Of a stretch of DNA of 64,000 bases, positions 47,545-58,859 are shown in pieces. The notes below the pieces were generated by a model. It ran no database searches, was not told the origin of the DNA, and worked only from the letters and a program-made list of their open reading frames with translations. Both the position numbers and the translations under genes were made by a program. This stretch comes from Augochlora pura (Eukaryota > Arthropoda > Insecta > Hymenoptera > Halictidae). Every line of letters starts with the position of its first letter. Position 1 is the first letter of the stretch. The DNA lies in assembly GCF_028453695.1 (NCBI RefSeq), contig NC_135776.1, positions 7,076,663 through 7,140,662 of the forward strand, in the 5' to 3' direction.

Positions 47545-47748
47545 CTCTTTGCACTCGAGTGGAAACTCAGCGACGCCATTAAAATTGTCGTAACACATTC
47601 CAAAATTATTTTTACAGATATCGCAGAAGCCTAGATTTAAAAAATTGTTAAAAATGTAACTGTTATACGAGTCGCGAGATTCAATTTCATATGCATAGAA
47701 TGAATCTTGTTTTATAAAATGGAAATGCTAGAAGCCAAAAAAATAGGG
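47545..47748. mobile_element. MITE family A, copy A4 (damaged right end)
   Basis: Flanked by TTAA at 47541-47544 and 47749-47752. The left end CTCTTTGCACTCGAGTGG is clear family A; the right end keeps only AGGG before TTAA and lacks GTGCAAA. The interior keeps the family's CGTAACACATTCCAAAATTA segment. Confidence 0.68.
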
Positions 47749-47752
47749 TTAA

Positions 47753-48102
47753 TTTATAACGAACACGTAACATGTTTCGCTAATCTTTCCATCTTCGCAC
47801 CTGTCGCCCTCCAACACGCAACTCCAAATTTTCTAAAAGTTGATAGTTATCAAAACACCAAGATGTGCCTAGCTAGTTAATTTTATACGCCTAGCATTGT
47901 CATCTCGAATCTTACCCCAAAAATCAATCAAAAAGTACCTTGCATAATATCGCGTACCTTTTGTCATACAGAACAACAGCGCCTTGAAAGGTGTACACTT
48001 ACGAGAAGATATACACTTACGAAAAGATATACAGTTACGAGAAGATATTACAATACAAAACCGCAACGCACACATTCACAGCACGCGGATGTAAGAACTT
48101 AC
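47753..48102. other. AT-rich spacer with a short repeat
   Basis: Three copies of TACGA(G/A)AAGATAT(T/A)-type sequence at about 47999-48050. It would be intronic if the exon to the right is real. Confidence 0.4.
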
Positions 48103-48327
48103 TTTGAGTTTCTGAGTGTGACCGCATCGACAACAGCAGTAGGACATGTAGTCGGGCAACGCGGGCATAAACTTCAGCTGTTCCTGTTGCTGCGAGTACT
48201 CGTCGACAAGCTTGCGATACTGCACCCTGAAGATGGGCCTCGTCGTGCTCTGCGAGCCTTTACCAAGGCGTCCCATAATCGCAGAGAATGCGGCCAGGGT
48301 TTTGCGCCTGCGTGTGAACCTCCTCAT
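48103..48327 (-). CDS. Candidate first coding exon, basic and Cys-rich peptide
   Basis: The minus strand is open from an ATG at 48327 (G at -3, a favourable context) for exactly 75 codons to AAA|GTAAGT at 48103/48102, a near-consensus splice donor in phase 0. The frame extends 40 codons upstream without ATG and is then closed by TAA. The peptide starts with a basic RRFTRRRK segment, has a glutamine-rich YSQQQEQL stretch at residues 44-51 and a cysteine cluster YCCCRCGH at 63-70. I do not recognise the family. The block is GC-rich with CpG, where chance open frames are common, so the donor and composition are the only support. An alternative start is the ATG at residue 54. Confidence 0.35.
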
Positions 48328-50111
48328 GCCACGGCGACCGTTGCACCTCTTCGTCTTCCAAGTCGGCTCGAAGCGCACGGCTCGCGGCTTTCGACAGATT
48401 TTGCTAATTTTTCCGGTTAGCTTTCGACTACCGTTCAATCGCACCACGGTGCCGGGTCGCCATTAGGCACTCCACAAACCCGGTGGACAACGAGACAAGC
48501 GCGCGCGCGCGCGCGAACGACAGCGGGTTAGCTCGCCGGTTACAAGCCGCGCGTACACTTCCCAGCAATTCGAAATCCTGAACTTCACTGGCGACGACTA
48601 TCCCCCACGGGGATCCCTTGGCACACACTTGTTCACATCACCCAACACACTTTCTAAATCGCCTGGGCATGCCTGGTTCGCGGGCACCGAACGCCGGAGC
48701 CCTTCATTCACTTATCAGCCGGCTAGGAATTCCTCGCGCGCGCGAGCACTCATGGGGGACCCTAAACTCGGGCTGCGGCCGAGGCCATGAAGCCGGCCGA
48801 TTATAAATATATCCGACACAGGGAGGCGTGGGCCACGTACGATCGACGCACGCGTGTCCACGCGGCGAGATCACCGCGCGCCGTCTTCTATTTCGGTTGG
48901 TCCTCTCTTTGTCTCTCGCCGGCGTGTGAATGGTTCCGCGGCGGTGGTATTATCGGTGGCAGGTGATCATCCGTCTCCGATCCGGCGGGGACCGGTCCTC
49001 CACGATCGCTTTATGCGTGGGACACGCACGGAAGATCGAGGAGTAGCGCGCGCGCGCGGACCGCTCTCGGCTCGGCTCGGCTCGCCGCGGCCGTACGTAG
49101 TCTTCACCGAGTGTCGTTCTGCATGCCGATCCGCGGAAACCGGTTAACGAGTTCGGAGCTGCCTTTCGCTTCGTCCTCGTCGACTGTCAACCACACTCGC
49201 GTCTACCGCGATTTTCTCTGCCGCGCGGCGCTCTTTCTTTCTTTCTTCCTCTATTGCTCTTTCCCTTCTTCTCCTTATCTCTCTCTCTCTCTCTCTCGTT
49301 CTTTCTCTTTCTTGTTCTTTCTCTCGGTCTTTCTCTCGTTATCCTTACGACCCCGGTGACGTAGCAGTCAGGATGATTCCCATTCAAGCCGAGCCGTGGC
49401 TACCGGCCGGACGACACCGCCGTTGACGCCGTGGATCGCCGCGAAGCAGAGAGGAGGCGTCTCCTCCGTGTCGTTTGTTTTATCTCGAGATCAACGATCC
49501 GGACTCGCGCCTCGCGAGAGTTCACCGGCGGCGGCGGCGGCAACGGTGGCGGCGGCTTCGCACATCTCTCCTTTTTCCACCTGGCTTGCCGGACACGGCT
49601 CCGTTAGAGACTGTCGCAGAATCTAGTGCGCCTTCCGCGCCGCGGATTCTTCCACCGGGACAGCACCGACAACGAGAAGGGTAAACCGGCGCACACTGTC
49701 AACGAAAGAACCTCCTCTACCTGTCGACCTGGCGGTTCCCTCGGTTTCGGGCTCTACCTGCAGCAACGGGGGCCGGTCGTCCAGGTGCGCTAGAGCATGC
49801 TAGCCGGGGCTCCACTGCGATCGCTATACCTCCCGGTACGTGTAGAGAGAAACTGAAGTCGAAAGAGGAACACCAAGCTGGAGTAGCACCGCCGGCCCAC
49901 ACGGCCTCCTATCCCCACCACCACCGTCGTTCGCTCGCCGACCGATCTCTTCTCTCCGACCGCTTTCTTGCTCCAACTGCGGCATTGAACACGTTCAACG
50001 GCAGCTGGCGAATACCAGGTATCGCGGTCCTGCTTCAACCGTCAGCATCTACCCCGTGGTCGTCCTTGTTCCGCCTGACCGGCGAGAGCGCGCTCAGAGA
50101 GAAAGACGGTT

Positions 50112-50146
<35 letters not shown>

Positions 50147-50637
50147 TGAGAGAGAAGGAGAGACGGGGGCCGGCAACGCGCCGATCGCATGAGTTTGCGA
50201 TTCGCGTTCTTTGACCTCCTGCCATGCCGGCACGATCGCGCACTCGTATTGGACTACGGACGTTACGTTTGATGTCTTCCATTTCGTGCAGAGGACCTAC
50301 CCGGCGACCCGTCAACCCGGCTGCAGGAGGCTCGCGGATATGGAGGGCGAGGTCGCCGACGGATACCGGCGACGCGGCGACGACGTCGTTCATGGGAACA
50401 CCGTGCCTTGCAACGGGACTCGTATTCGAGGTCTGATGGTGATCTGGTCCTGCGAGGACGATTTTCTGACGGGAAATTCACTTTCCAGGGGGCACCGTGT
50501 AGCGGGGATTTATGAAAAACCGGTGACGAAGGGGAAGAAGTTTTCAAGTTAATTGGGTAAAGCGATGTGGGTTTTTTATGGTATAGAGAAGTAAGGAGAA
50601 GGTTGTGCGAACAATTTGCTGGCTTTGAGAATTTGTG
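48328..50637. other. Largest CpG-rich block, possible promoter region
   Basis: About 2.2 kb of GC- and CpG-rich sequence with GC alternations (48500-48516, 49047-49060), a CT microsatellite at 49230-49340 and a GA one at 50108-50163. A TATAAATA box on the + strand lies at 48802-48809. An ATG at 50340 (+) has a strong context (G at -3 and +4) and opens 70 codons to 50552, but I see no good donor or known domain. If the minus-strand exon is real, this block would hold its 5' UTR and promoter. Confidence 0.4.
48802..48809 (+). promoter_or_regulatory. TATA-like box
   Basis: TATAAATA stands out in GC-rich surroundings. Whether transcription starts about 30 bases downstream is unknown. Confidence 0.25.
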
Positions 50638-50641
50638 TTAA

Positions 50642-51137
50642 CCCCTTGAACTACGATAACGAGACAAACTCGTGATTCCAAGTAAGCTGTACTAAATATG
50701 AGTATTATCAATTTCCACTAAATCGAAATAAAGTTGAATTCTTCTGTTATTAACCCCTTACCGTACTTTGACGAGCCCGACTCGTGACAGCAATTGGTAT
50801 TAATAAATTATTAAGTATGGATGTTATTCTGTTCTTTAAAGTTGGAATAAAATTCTAATCCCTTGTTATTAATATTTAAGCATTTGAGTATATATTCAGG
50901 CATGGAATAAAAATTAGTGTTCTGCCTCTTTTAAGAAATTATACCAATTGAAAAATTCCTAATAATAATAATCGCAGTAACTGTGAAGTAAATGGTACGT
51001 TAAGGGGTTAAAGTCTAGAAACGGTAGTAATTAAAGACAGTAGAAGAAAAATGTTCTGGTTCTATTAAGGTCGATATTGAGAACGAATAAGTACTAATTA
51101 ATGCAGCGTAAAAAGATTCGAGTCATAGTGCACGGGA
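50642..51137. mobile_element. MITE family B, copy B1, interrupted by B2
   Basis: Flanked by TTAA at 50638-50641 and 51138-51141. Ends CCCCTTGAACTACGATAACG and, inverted, TCCCGTGCACTATGACTCG. Without B2 and one TTAA it is 238 bp. Around the B2 site it reads CTTCTGTTA-TTAA ... TTAA-AGTCTAGAAACGG, whereas B3 (minus strand, 9832-9810) reads CTTCTGTTA-TCAA-AGTCTAGAAACGG, an uninterrupted relative of the same site. Confidence 0.85.
50754..51007. mobile_element. MITE family B, copy B2, nested in B1
   Basis: Flanked by TTAA at 50750-50753 and 51008-51011. Ends CCCCTTACCGTACTTTGACG and, inverted, CCCCTTAACGTACCATTTAC. The left arm has GAGCCCGACTCG, the family motif. Length 254 bp. A family member has inserted into another member. 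Confidence 0.85.
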
Positions 51138-51141
51138 TTAA

Positions 51142-52990
51142 ACTTGAAATGTTGCAACTAGGTCGTGATTTATTCATCGATGTTGTATATAATTAGACTT
51201 TTTTAATGACGTGTTGTAAATCATTTTTACGTAGATTTTGACGCTGCGATTTTAAATCCGCACGTCGAATTTATTTAACACTCTGGAATTTTGAAAAAGA
51301 TTGATCTCAATGAAAAAGAAGATTGTCATTTTTGCGTTGAAATGATTTGATAACCAGCTGATTCTTTTTCAAAATCCTGAAATTAATTTTGCGAACGGAT
51401 GTTGAAATCTATGAGAAATGATGTATAATGTGTTATTATTAAAGAAGAGTAAAATTGTAATGTTGTTGGAATATTTTTACTTTAACATAAATTCACGATT
51501 GAAAGATAAAAATTAAATTGATGATAATTATTGATGATGTAATGTCTTAAAATACAGAAATTTTTATTCTAAAAATCCTATAAGGGTTGATAAATGAGTA
51601 ACTTTGTCGTATGTAAGGTTATGTTTAATATCTAGTTGCATTGTTATACCATGCCTATCTCGAAAAGTGTTCTAGACGATACGGTATAAGTAATGCAACC
51701 ATTGCATGAATTATTGTTTGCAAGTTTCAAACTTAAAGAAGATACAGCAAGTATGAAACACGTAAAAAAAGGTTAATGAACAATTGTACCTTAATACTCA
51801 AATTTAAATAATTAAACAAATCCACGAACATTAGAATATTCAGACTAACAAGTCTCAATTTAATATATCATAAAAAGTATTTTATATTTTATAGAAAGTA
51901 AGAACAGTAAGCAATTTGATAATAAAACACGCAAATATCGCAGACTTTAATTTATGACTGCAGCAGAAAAGACGGTAACTAAACAAAGTAAACCGCAGAA
52001 ATCCAAACAGATTTAGGAAGTATCGTATTACAACATGGTACTTGACTCGAATGAGTCAAGGATCATTGTCAATGGATGACTGAGCGGTCTTCAGGTCGAA
52101 TTAGTATCGTAAACATCCCCTCCCGGCGGTAAGAGGGTAGAACGGTCGTAAATAAAATCCCCTCCCCTAAAACTGACACTTCTGGCGATTTTCGCCGCAT
52201 GTTACATCAGAACAATGACGATACTAATAGCTTTGGGTTATAAATTATTAAACAGTATATTTTGTTTCACGAAAGTCGATTTAACACAAATTCTGTCTGT
52301 CACAAAAGTTCAAATATTAACCACATTAAAAAAATTTTATACAGAAAGGAAAAATAATTATTGAAACTAGATCGTGTATATTTATGCATTTATGACAAAA
52401 ATAGTTATGTCAGAGTTATGACAATAGTTAGGAAATTAGAAGAATTTTATTCTTTGCAATTATTATATTCTTCGGAAAAGATAAAGGAAGAAATAAAAAT
52501 AGAAGTAGAGAATAATTATAAAACACTTTTTGAAAGTCAATTTTCTTTAAGATAAATATATAAAAGAAGTGTGTATATAATATATAATATTTTAATAGTG
52601 TAACAATAGAACATAGCGATATACAAATATATTTTTTTTCTAGTTTCTATTTAAATATCGGGAAAAATGTGAAAATCATTCTGGGTTTATAATTACCAGA
52701 GACGAATAAATAAAATTAAGAAACGGAAGTCACATAAAAATGGTTTCTTCTAATGATCTTGATGAGTTGTAATCAGCGTAACAAAATTAACTTAATCATT
52801 AAAACACTATAAATCTTTACCTAAGTTACCTTGTACATTAAAAACAATAATGAAAAAAATTTATATCTACCTTAAATCTACATTAGAAATAACAAGAAAT
52901 AGAAATATACAAAAGATAATATATTGTTAAATCTTTATTTATATACCACTAATAGTATACAAATTGCTATTCGTCTATAATCACACACAC
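51142..52990. other. AT-rich stretch with a small GC island
   Basis: A GC-richer island at about 52060-52200 contains CATCCCCTCCCGGCGGTAAG and TAAAATCCCCTCCCCTAAAA, of unknown nature. A 64-codon + strand frame at 52361-52555 starts with TTG and has AT-driven composition. No gene called. Confidence 0.45.
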
Positions 52991-53938
52991 CACAGTACGT
53001 CCTTCCTGGACGTGTAATTTTGTCCCCAAGTCGTTTATGCTTCCACGCGGATGACCGCAAGTTCCATCGTAATTATTTCTAAAACCCGTCTAACGTCAAT
53101 TTTTCAGGCGATACACGAAGGCGATCGTTCGTTTTTGAATATTTTCCACGGGAACCGTTGCACGCTGGACACTTTAACGACTGACGATAATTCTTTTTTT
53201 AGCGAAAACGAACACCGTGTAAAATAATCCGCGATAAATTTCACGCGGCGTCACGTAAATAAGTTCACGTAAAATAAGCATCGAGTCGGCTTATTACACG
53301 TTAACAATCGTATCTCTCCGCGCGAGCAGTCACCGAAATGTTGCAACAAGTGGAATAACCTGAGTAGCCGGACGAAGATTTGCGTCACTCACTGTCGGAA
53401 AGCTTGTCACGAGAAACTTTCGTCCGTGTAAGATAGTGATCTCGGTGATATATACAGGCGTCTCGTACTTATCTATAATAAATCACGGGAAAGGCCTCAA
53501 CGGTTTCACCATATAAACCCGGCGATTTTTCCGGTTGTAAAACACCATTTCGGGGAATGGAAGACGCGACGAAAACACGCGCATTGTACACTGAGGGGAG
53601 GGAGGGAGGGGGAGGCGAGCGTAGATTTCTCGGTACGTAAGCGAATCCAGAATGTTAATACGCTTCTATGTGGAAGATCGTCTTGCTTTCTACCGCGGCT
53701 TCGGAATTTGCCGATCTAACGGGACCTGCATCGCCTACAGCGATTGCGACAATTGCCACCTGATCCGACGGGGGACGGCGTTAATCCCCGGGAATTTTCG
53801 CCGAAATCTGTGCTGCACGGTTTTCGGAAACCGCCCTGTCGTCGGGCGACGAGAGGTTCACGCGGCTCGATCAATTATTGTTTTCAGCCGCAGTGGCTGT
53901 CGAAAGTATTCGAATACCTTTTTAATAGTATCCTTTTT
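52991..53938. other. GC-richer block
   Basis: Unique sequence with a GGGAGG-rich run at 53594-53620. Two overlapping + strand frames near 53650-53940 are unrecognised. Confidence 0.45.
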
Positions 53939-53942
53939 TTAA

Positions 53943-54160
53943 CCCTTGGCACTCGAGCGGTGACTCTAAGGACACCACAAAAATTATTCTATTTAGTAAG
54001 GTTTAGATTTAGAAAATTGTCAAGTAGTAAAACTGTTGGTAGGAGTCTCAAGAATAAATTTTTTATGCATACAAATTTATTTTGTTAAACAAAATGGAAA
54101 TACCACGAACCAGAAAAATTGTTTCAAATTTACAGTTGAAATGGCTCCGAGTGCAAAGGG
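53943..54160. mobile_element. MITE family A, copy A5
   Basis: Flanked by TTAA at 53939-53942 and 54161-54164. Ends CCCTTGGCACTCGAGCGG and, inverted, CCCTTTGCACTCGGAGCC. The left arm continues GTGACTCTAAGGACACCAC. Length 218 bp, among the best-preserved A copies. Confidence 0.87.
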
Positions 54161-54164
54161 TTAA

Positions 54165-55082
54165 TATTGGACCAACCGACTTGAATTTGTTGAAATGTTC
54201 TTAGTAATAATTTATTTTATATAATAGATAGAAATTAGTTTTTTATTAATCAGATTATGTTCCGGCAGGCTTACATCAGATTAAATTATTTGGTAGTTAA
54301 ATATCTAATAATATATTATTAATAATTATATAGAATGTAATCGTCAGTCAGAATTAATTATTAATGATCAACGATGGTGGATTTATTCGTTAGTTGTCGA
54401 TTTATTCTTTGCTTTTTGCTGTGAAGATAAAGAAACGAAAAGAGATCACTTCTCTGTCATTTTAACAAAAAAAAAAGGAATAGAATAGAAGAATACTAAT
54501 TGTCATATTAAAAACTAAACAGAATAAAAATAACCTTTTATTAAAATATATAAAACAATATTCCTATTAAAAAATAAACAGAGAGAAAGAACAGAATGTT
54601 TTCATTCAGAACCAAACAAAATAAAGGAATATGCTTTTATCGTCAAATATGCAACATAATAAAACACGCTTCGTTTTTATCGTAAAATATGCAAAATAGG
54701 AGGATACAACTACGCGATACGTTTCATTCGACAAATATAAATTTAATTATTTCCGGGAACAAATCAAAGTAAGTATCAAACCATAACAACCGGCTTTACG
54801 ACTAGTCGCAACGTGTGGCACTTGCTTCGAGCATAAACGCTTGCATCCGCTCGAGAAAGTTCTCCCAACGGCTCGAAAAAGCTCACATAAAAACTGGAAG
54901 ATCGGTCGATTAAACGACGCCGCTTAATGTTATCATTGTCGGTTATTTTCGGCGTTATCGTCGTAATAACGTAATAAATTGACGGCGGTGGCGCACGAAC
55001 ACCTACGTGGCCTCCGCGTTTCCCATCGGCCCTCGTTGACGGAAATAAGGACGTAATTTTCTTGATAAGATATAGATACATA
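54165..55082. other. AT-rich stretch, GC-richer from 54.77 kb
   Basis: Degenerate AAAACAATATTCCTATTAAA / AAATAAACAGA-like sequence occurs at 54480-54620. No gene recognised. Confidence 0.45.
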
Positions 55083-55084
55083 TA

Positions 55085-56365
55085 TTAGGTTGGGGAGAAA
55101 GAAATCCATTATTTTTACGTGAACTTCAAGACTTTACTTAACATGTCTCCGATTGTCCGATTTAGGTGAAATATGCACCGTTTTGTTCTATAATTTGTTG
55201 CCATTTTACAGGTACCTTCATAATGCCCCTCTCGTAGAAGTCTTGGCCATTATTAGCGAAAAATTCTTGTAATCGACTTTCACAATCTTCTCTCGATGCC
55301 AATTTCTTATCACTGAGGAAGTTTTGCAATATAAGATAAACATGGTAATCGCTTGGTGCCAGGTCTGGACTATATGGTGGATGCATCAAAACGTCCCAGC
55401 CAAGCTCCTGAATTTTCTGACGAGTCACTATAGACGTGTGTGGCCTGGCGTTGTCTTGATGGCACACAACACCTCTCCTGTTGGCCTATTCTGGCCGTTT
55501 CTGGTCAATCGCTAGCTTCAAACGGTCCAGTTGTTGACAGGAGAGATCCGAATTTAGTGTTTGACCATATGGAAGCAACTCGTAATAAATGATTCCTTTC
55601 CAGTCCCGCCAAATGCACAGCAGAACCTTCTTGGCTGTTAGTCTTGGTTTGGCCACCGCCTGACCTGCTTCACCAGGCTTTGACCGTGAACGTTCTCGCA
55701 CAATGTTATCGCATGTGATCCATTTCTCATCCCCAGTCATCATGCGTTCAAGGAATGCGTCGATCTCATTCCGTTTGGCCAAGATATCGCAGATGGAAAT
55801 TCGAACCATCATGGCTTTTTGTGTTAATTGATGTGGCACCCAAACGTCGAGCTTCTTTTTAAATCCATCTTTGTGTAAATGGTTTAAAACCGTTCCATGG
55901 TCGATCTTTAGCTCCCGGGCGATGCTACGACTGCTATCATGCCGGTCAACTTTGATTATTTCTGTGATTTTGTCAACATTTTCTACGACAGGCCTATCTG
56001 TACGAGGCGCATCTTTAACATCAAAAACACCTGAACGGAATCGACGAAACCAAAATTTCGCGTAATTGGCTGTTACAGTATCGGGACCATAAATCACAAT
56101 TTCAGCCGCTTGACTTGCATTTTCACCTTTATCAAAGAAAAATTGTAAAATGTACCGAATTTACTCTATGTTGACTTCCATTTTTAACACCCTGTAGCTC
56201 GCAACTGAATGAAGCAAACAAAAAACAGAAAAAGAATTTTTGTAGTGCGAAATGTCACCTTTCCATCGAGCATAGATCTGAAATTGTTTGATCGATACTT
56301 TAACGGATATCGATCACTACAGCCGTCTACCGAAAAAGTAATGGATTTCTTCTTCCTCAACCTAA
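55085..56365 (-). mobile_element. mariner transposon, full length but inactive
   Basis: The element is 1281 bp and flanked by TA at 55083-55084 and 56366-56367. Its inverted ends start TTAGGTTGGGGA (left) and TTAGGTTGAGGA (right, inverted) and match over about 27 bp (GAAATCCATTA shared). The length is normal for mariner (about 1.3 kb). It carries one transposase frame on the minus strand with nonsense mutations, so it cannot move by itself. Copies with intact ends could still be mobilised by a relative elsewhere in the genome. Confidence 0.96.
55138..56181 (-). pseudogene. mariner transposase pseudogene (D,D34D)
   Basis: Cut-and-paste transposase that would bind the element's ends and integrate at TA. 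The ATG at 56181 starts MEVNIE and is followed at codon 7 by TAA; the same frame then continues to a TAG at codon 232 (55486-55488) and on to a TAA at 55162. No frameshift is needed. If that last TAA is also a nonsense change, the frame would run to the TAA at 55138, giving 347 residues, the normal mariner size. Visible motifs are WVPHQL (residues 114-119), TGDEKW (catalytic D151), HQDN (D243) and YSPDLAPSD (D278), with 34 residues between the last two Asp. All three catalytic residues remain. It most resembles the mellifera-type mariners of insects, judged from memory. Confidence 0.93.
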
Positions 56366-56367
56366 TA

Positions 56368-56936
56368 TACATATATATATTTCGTGTAAAAAGTGTCGGG
56401 CAATTAGTGTAAAAGCGGAAGCAATATATCAGCCGGCGATAGGCCACGGTTTTATCGATGTCACAGCTATAACATCGTTATTCACAGAGCAAGACGCGCG
56501 ACGGTCGAAGATAAAAAAGATGCCCGCCGCAACGAGATAAACCGTACGAAGAAAGTAGCCCGGTAAATTACGGGAATGCCGGCCGGCTATCGGAACGAAT
56601 GGGCTAAAAATCATGTAGAAGTCGCGGATTTACAAGATGAACATTTTTAGAAGCAAGGAAACGCGAGCCGAGCGTCTCCGAAGACACGGTTAGAGGTTCT
56701 TTTCCTGCGAATTTAATGTCGCGTTAACCATTCGTCGTTATTAGCTACGGCTTCGGTATTTTAGATCCTGTTTAGCCAGTCTGCTTAGCCGAGATCTTCT
56801 GTTACCCTTTTTGCCATTCCCGGAGCCCGCGTTCCTCCTTCGATTTTCCTGTTTCCGCCAAAGGTAGTCGCACGTGGACGTACATACTCGTCGCAAGTGG
56901 AGCGTGACGTACGTTTTCGTTGATTCTTCCGCTGTA
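56368..56936. other. GC-richer spacer
   Basis: Unique sequence between mariner and A6. Frames on the minus strand are short and unrecognised. Confidence 0.45.
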
Positions 56937-56940
56937 TTAA

Positions 56941-57201
56941 CCCTTTGCACTTGAATGGTGACTCCGAGGCACCACTACAATTATTCTATCGCGTTCGATA
57001 ATAATTTTTATAATAATAAAGTTGAGATTTAAAAAAATTGCTGCTATAAAAAAAAATTAATTGTTACTAGAAATTGTTAATATAAATCGCAATAATCAAT
57101 TTCGTAGGCGTAAAAGTGCACTTTATTGTACAGCATAGAAATACTATGAGCCAGGAGAATTATTTCATATTTTTAGATAAAAGGGTTTGGAGTGCAAAGG
57201 G
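56941..57201. mobile_element. MITE family A, copy A6
   Basis: Flanked by TTAA at 56937-56940 and 57202-57205. Ends CCCTTTGCACTTGAATGG and, inverted, CCCTTTGCACTCCAAACC. Length 261 bp, the longest A copy. Its right TTAA is also the left TTAA of A7. Confidence 0.83.
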
Positions 57202-57205
57202 TTAA

Positions 57206-57434
57206 CTCTTTGCACTCGAGTGGCGCCAATGAAAATCGTTATATGATTTTCAAGATAATTTTTACATTGCTAAAGACCCTTCTATTTAAAAGACTGTTAA
57301 AAGCGTAACAGTTTTACGATTCACTAGACTCAATTTCATATTCGTAAATTGTACAAAGTTACATAAAATGGAAATGCAGCTGGTCAAAATAGCTATTTTA
57401 GATCTAGGTTTAAAATGGCCTGGAGTGCAAAGGG
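57206..57434. mobile_element. MITE family A, copy A7
   Basis: Flanked by TTAA at 57202-57205 and 57435-57438. Ends CTCTTTGCACTCGAGTGG and, inverted, CCCTTTGCACTCCAGGCC. Same orientation as A6. Length 229 bp. It abuts A6 and C2, sharing a single TTAA with each. Confidence 0.83.
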
Positions 57435-57438
57435 TTAA

Positions 57439-57560
57439 CCTCTTAGGCACGGCTGGATTTAGTGCGAATGAAATTTTTCATACTGAAATTATCATTTTTC
57501 TTAATATACATATTTTTCGGTTTATAGTATTAGCTATATATATTTGAATTATCCGAATAA
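57439..57560. mobile_element. MITE family C, partial copy C2
   Basis: It starts after TTAA at 57435-57438 with CCTCTTAGGCACGGCTGG, the end also seen in C1. Similarity to inverted C1 continues through TATCATTTTTCTTAATATA and AGTATTAGCTATATATA to about 57560. No matching right end is found, so the copy is truncated or its far half has decayed. Confidence 0.65.
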
Positions 57561-58514
57561 AATACTCGAAAAGCAATCCATAATCACCTTAGATAAATAT
57601 TTATTGCCAGCCAAGTCCAGCTCTATTTCACGATTTAGAAAATTGTCCACAACCTAGCTCGCCAATAAAACATCGACCAACCATTAAATCGTTAATTGCC
57701 CGAAGCGTGTAACAGAGTCATTAATATTAACGACAGCTGTTTCGCCAATCATTCGAGGGAAAATAGTACACGAAAAGTGTATCTAATGAACGTCTTCACG
57801 CGATAATTAGAATACGCGCAGGATCGCGCGCGGCTGACAATAATAAAAGTCATCCGCGGCGTGTCTCGAATAACTAATTTCCCCGGGTAAAAAACTTAAT
57901 CGAACCGTAACGTGTAATCGGCCGTTTAAAAGATTCTGGAATACGCGCCGTAGCTCGGTCACGTGAGAAACGGTCCGTTTGTTCGTATTTTATAAAAACG
58001 CCTCGGGTAGAGGGGGGGGGGGGTAGCATAAAATTCTGTTCCCGCGGCAGGACAGGCCCGAGCGAAACCTCTTGCACATTAAATTAGCCGGGGTCGCCGA
58101 TTAACTCAAGATCATTTACAAGCACCGGCTAACGGCGTTGCTACCTTCGCCGCCCCGTGTCCCCGGGACCGACCCTCCCACGAGTTTCCGTCGCAACTGC
58201 TGTAATTGAATTTGAGAGCAGCTTCAGCTACACCCTAACTCGACTTTCCGTATACACACCCCGGTCTGAAAAACTTGATAGCATCCGCGCGGGGAAAATC
58301 CGGAGCTTCATCATTTTCTCGTGGAGGCTTTGAGACTACGCGGTGCCTCGCCGGTGGTTACGCGAGACCGTTTCCCGTTTATTCCCCCCTCGCTGGAAAC
58401 AATCTCTGTGCACCGTAAACGAGCAACCTCTTCCTCCGTTACGATCACTGCTGCTGGATCTATTTTTACCGGGGACCAGAAATAACTGGGAGAAACATGG
58501 TTGGTAAAAGTGAC
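57561..58514. other. GC-richer block
   Basis: AT-rich to 57700, then GC-richer with a run of 11 G at 58012-58022. Minus-strand frames near 58311-58598 are unrecognised. Confidence 0.45.
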
Positions 58515-58855
58515 GGACCGGTAATGATAATGACAAATATTTGATAAGTATAATCGAACAGTTTTGTTATAAATATGATAGGAAATATGGCAGAGCAAAA
58601 GTTTCGCTAAAAACTTGGATAATTAGAAATCGAAAATTATATTTGTCTGAAAAATTTGGTAGAAAAATTAACAAATTCATAATAATAATATTGATAATGT
58701 CAAATATTTGATAAGTGTAATCATAGACCAAACAATAATAGTTTTGTCAAAAATATGGTAGGAGAAATGATAGAACAAAGGTAATAATTTTACCAAGAAT
58801 TTGGTAGGAAAAATTGTAGATCAAAGATAATAGTTACGACAAGAATTTTATGAGA
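58515..58855. repeat. Tandem duplication, about 160-bp period, two to three copies
   Basis: ATATTTGATAAGT(A/G)TAATC, AGTTTTGT and ATGATAGGA / ATGGTAGGAGAAATG with AGA(G/A)CAAAG recur in at least two copies, with a diverged third after 58780. Confidence 0.7.
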
Positions 58856-58859
58856 CCAT

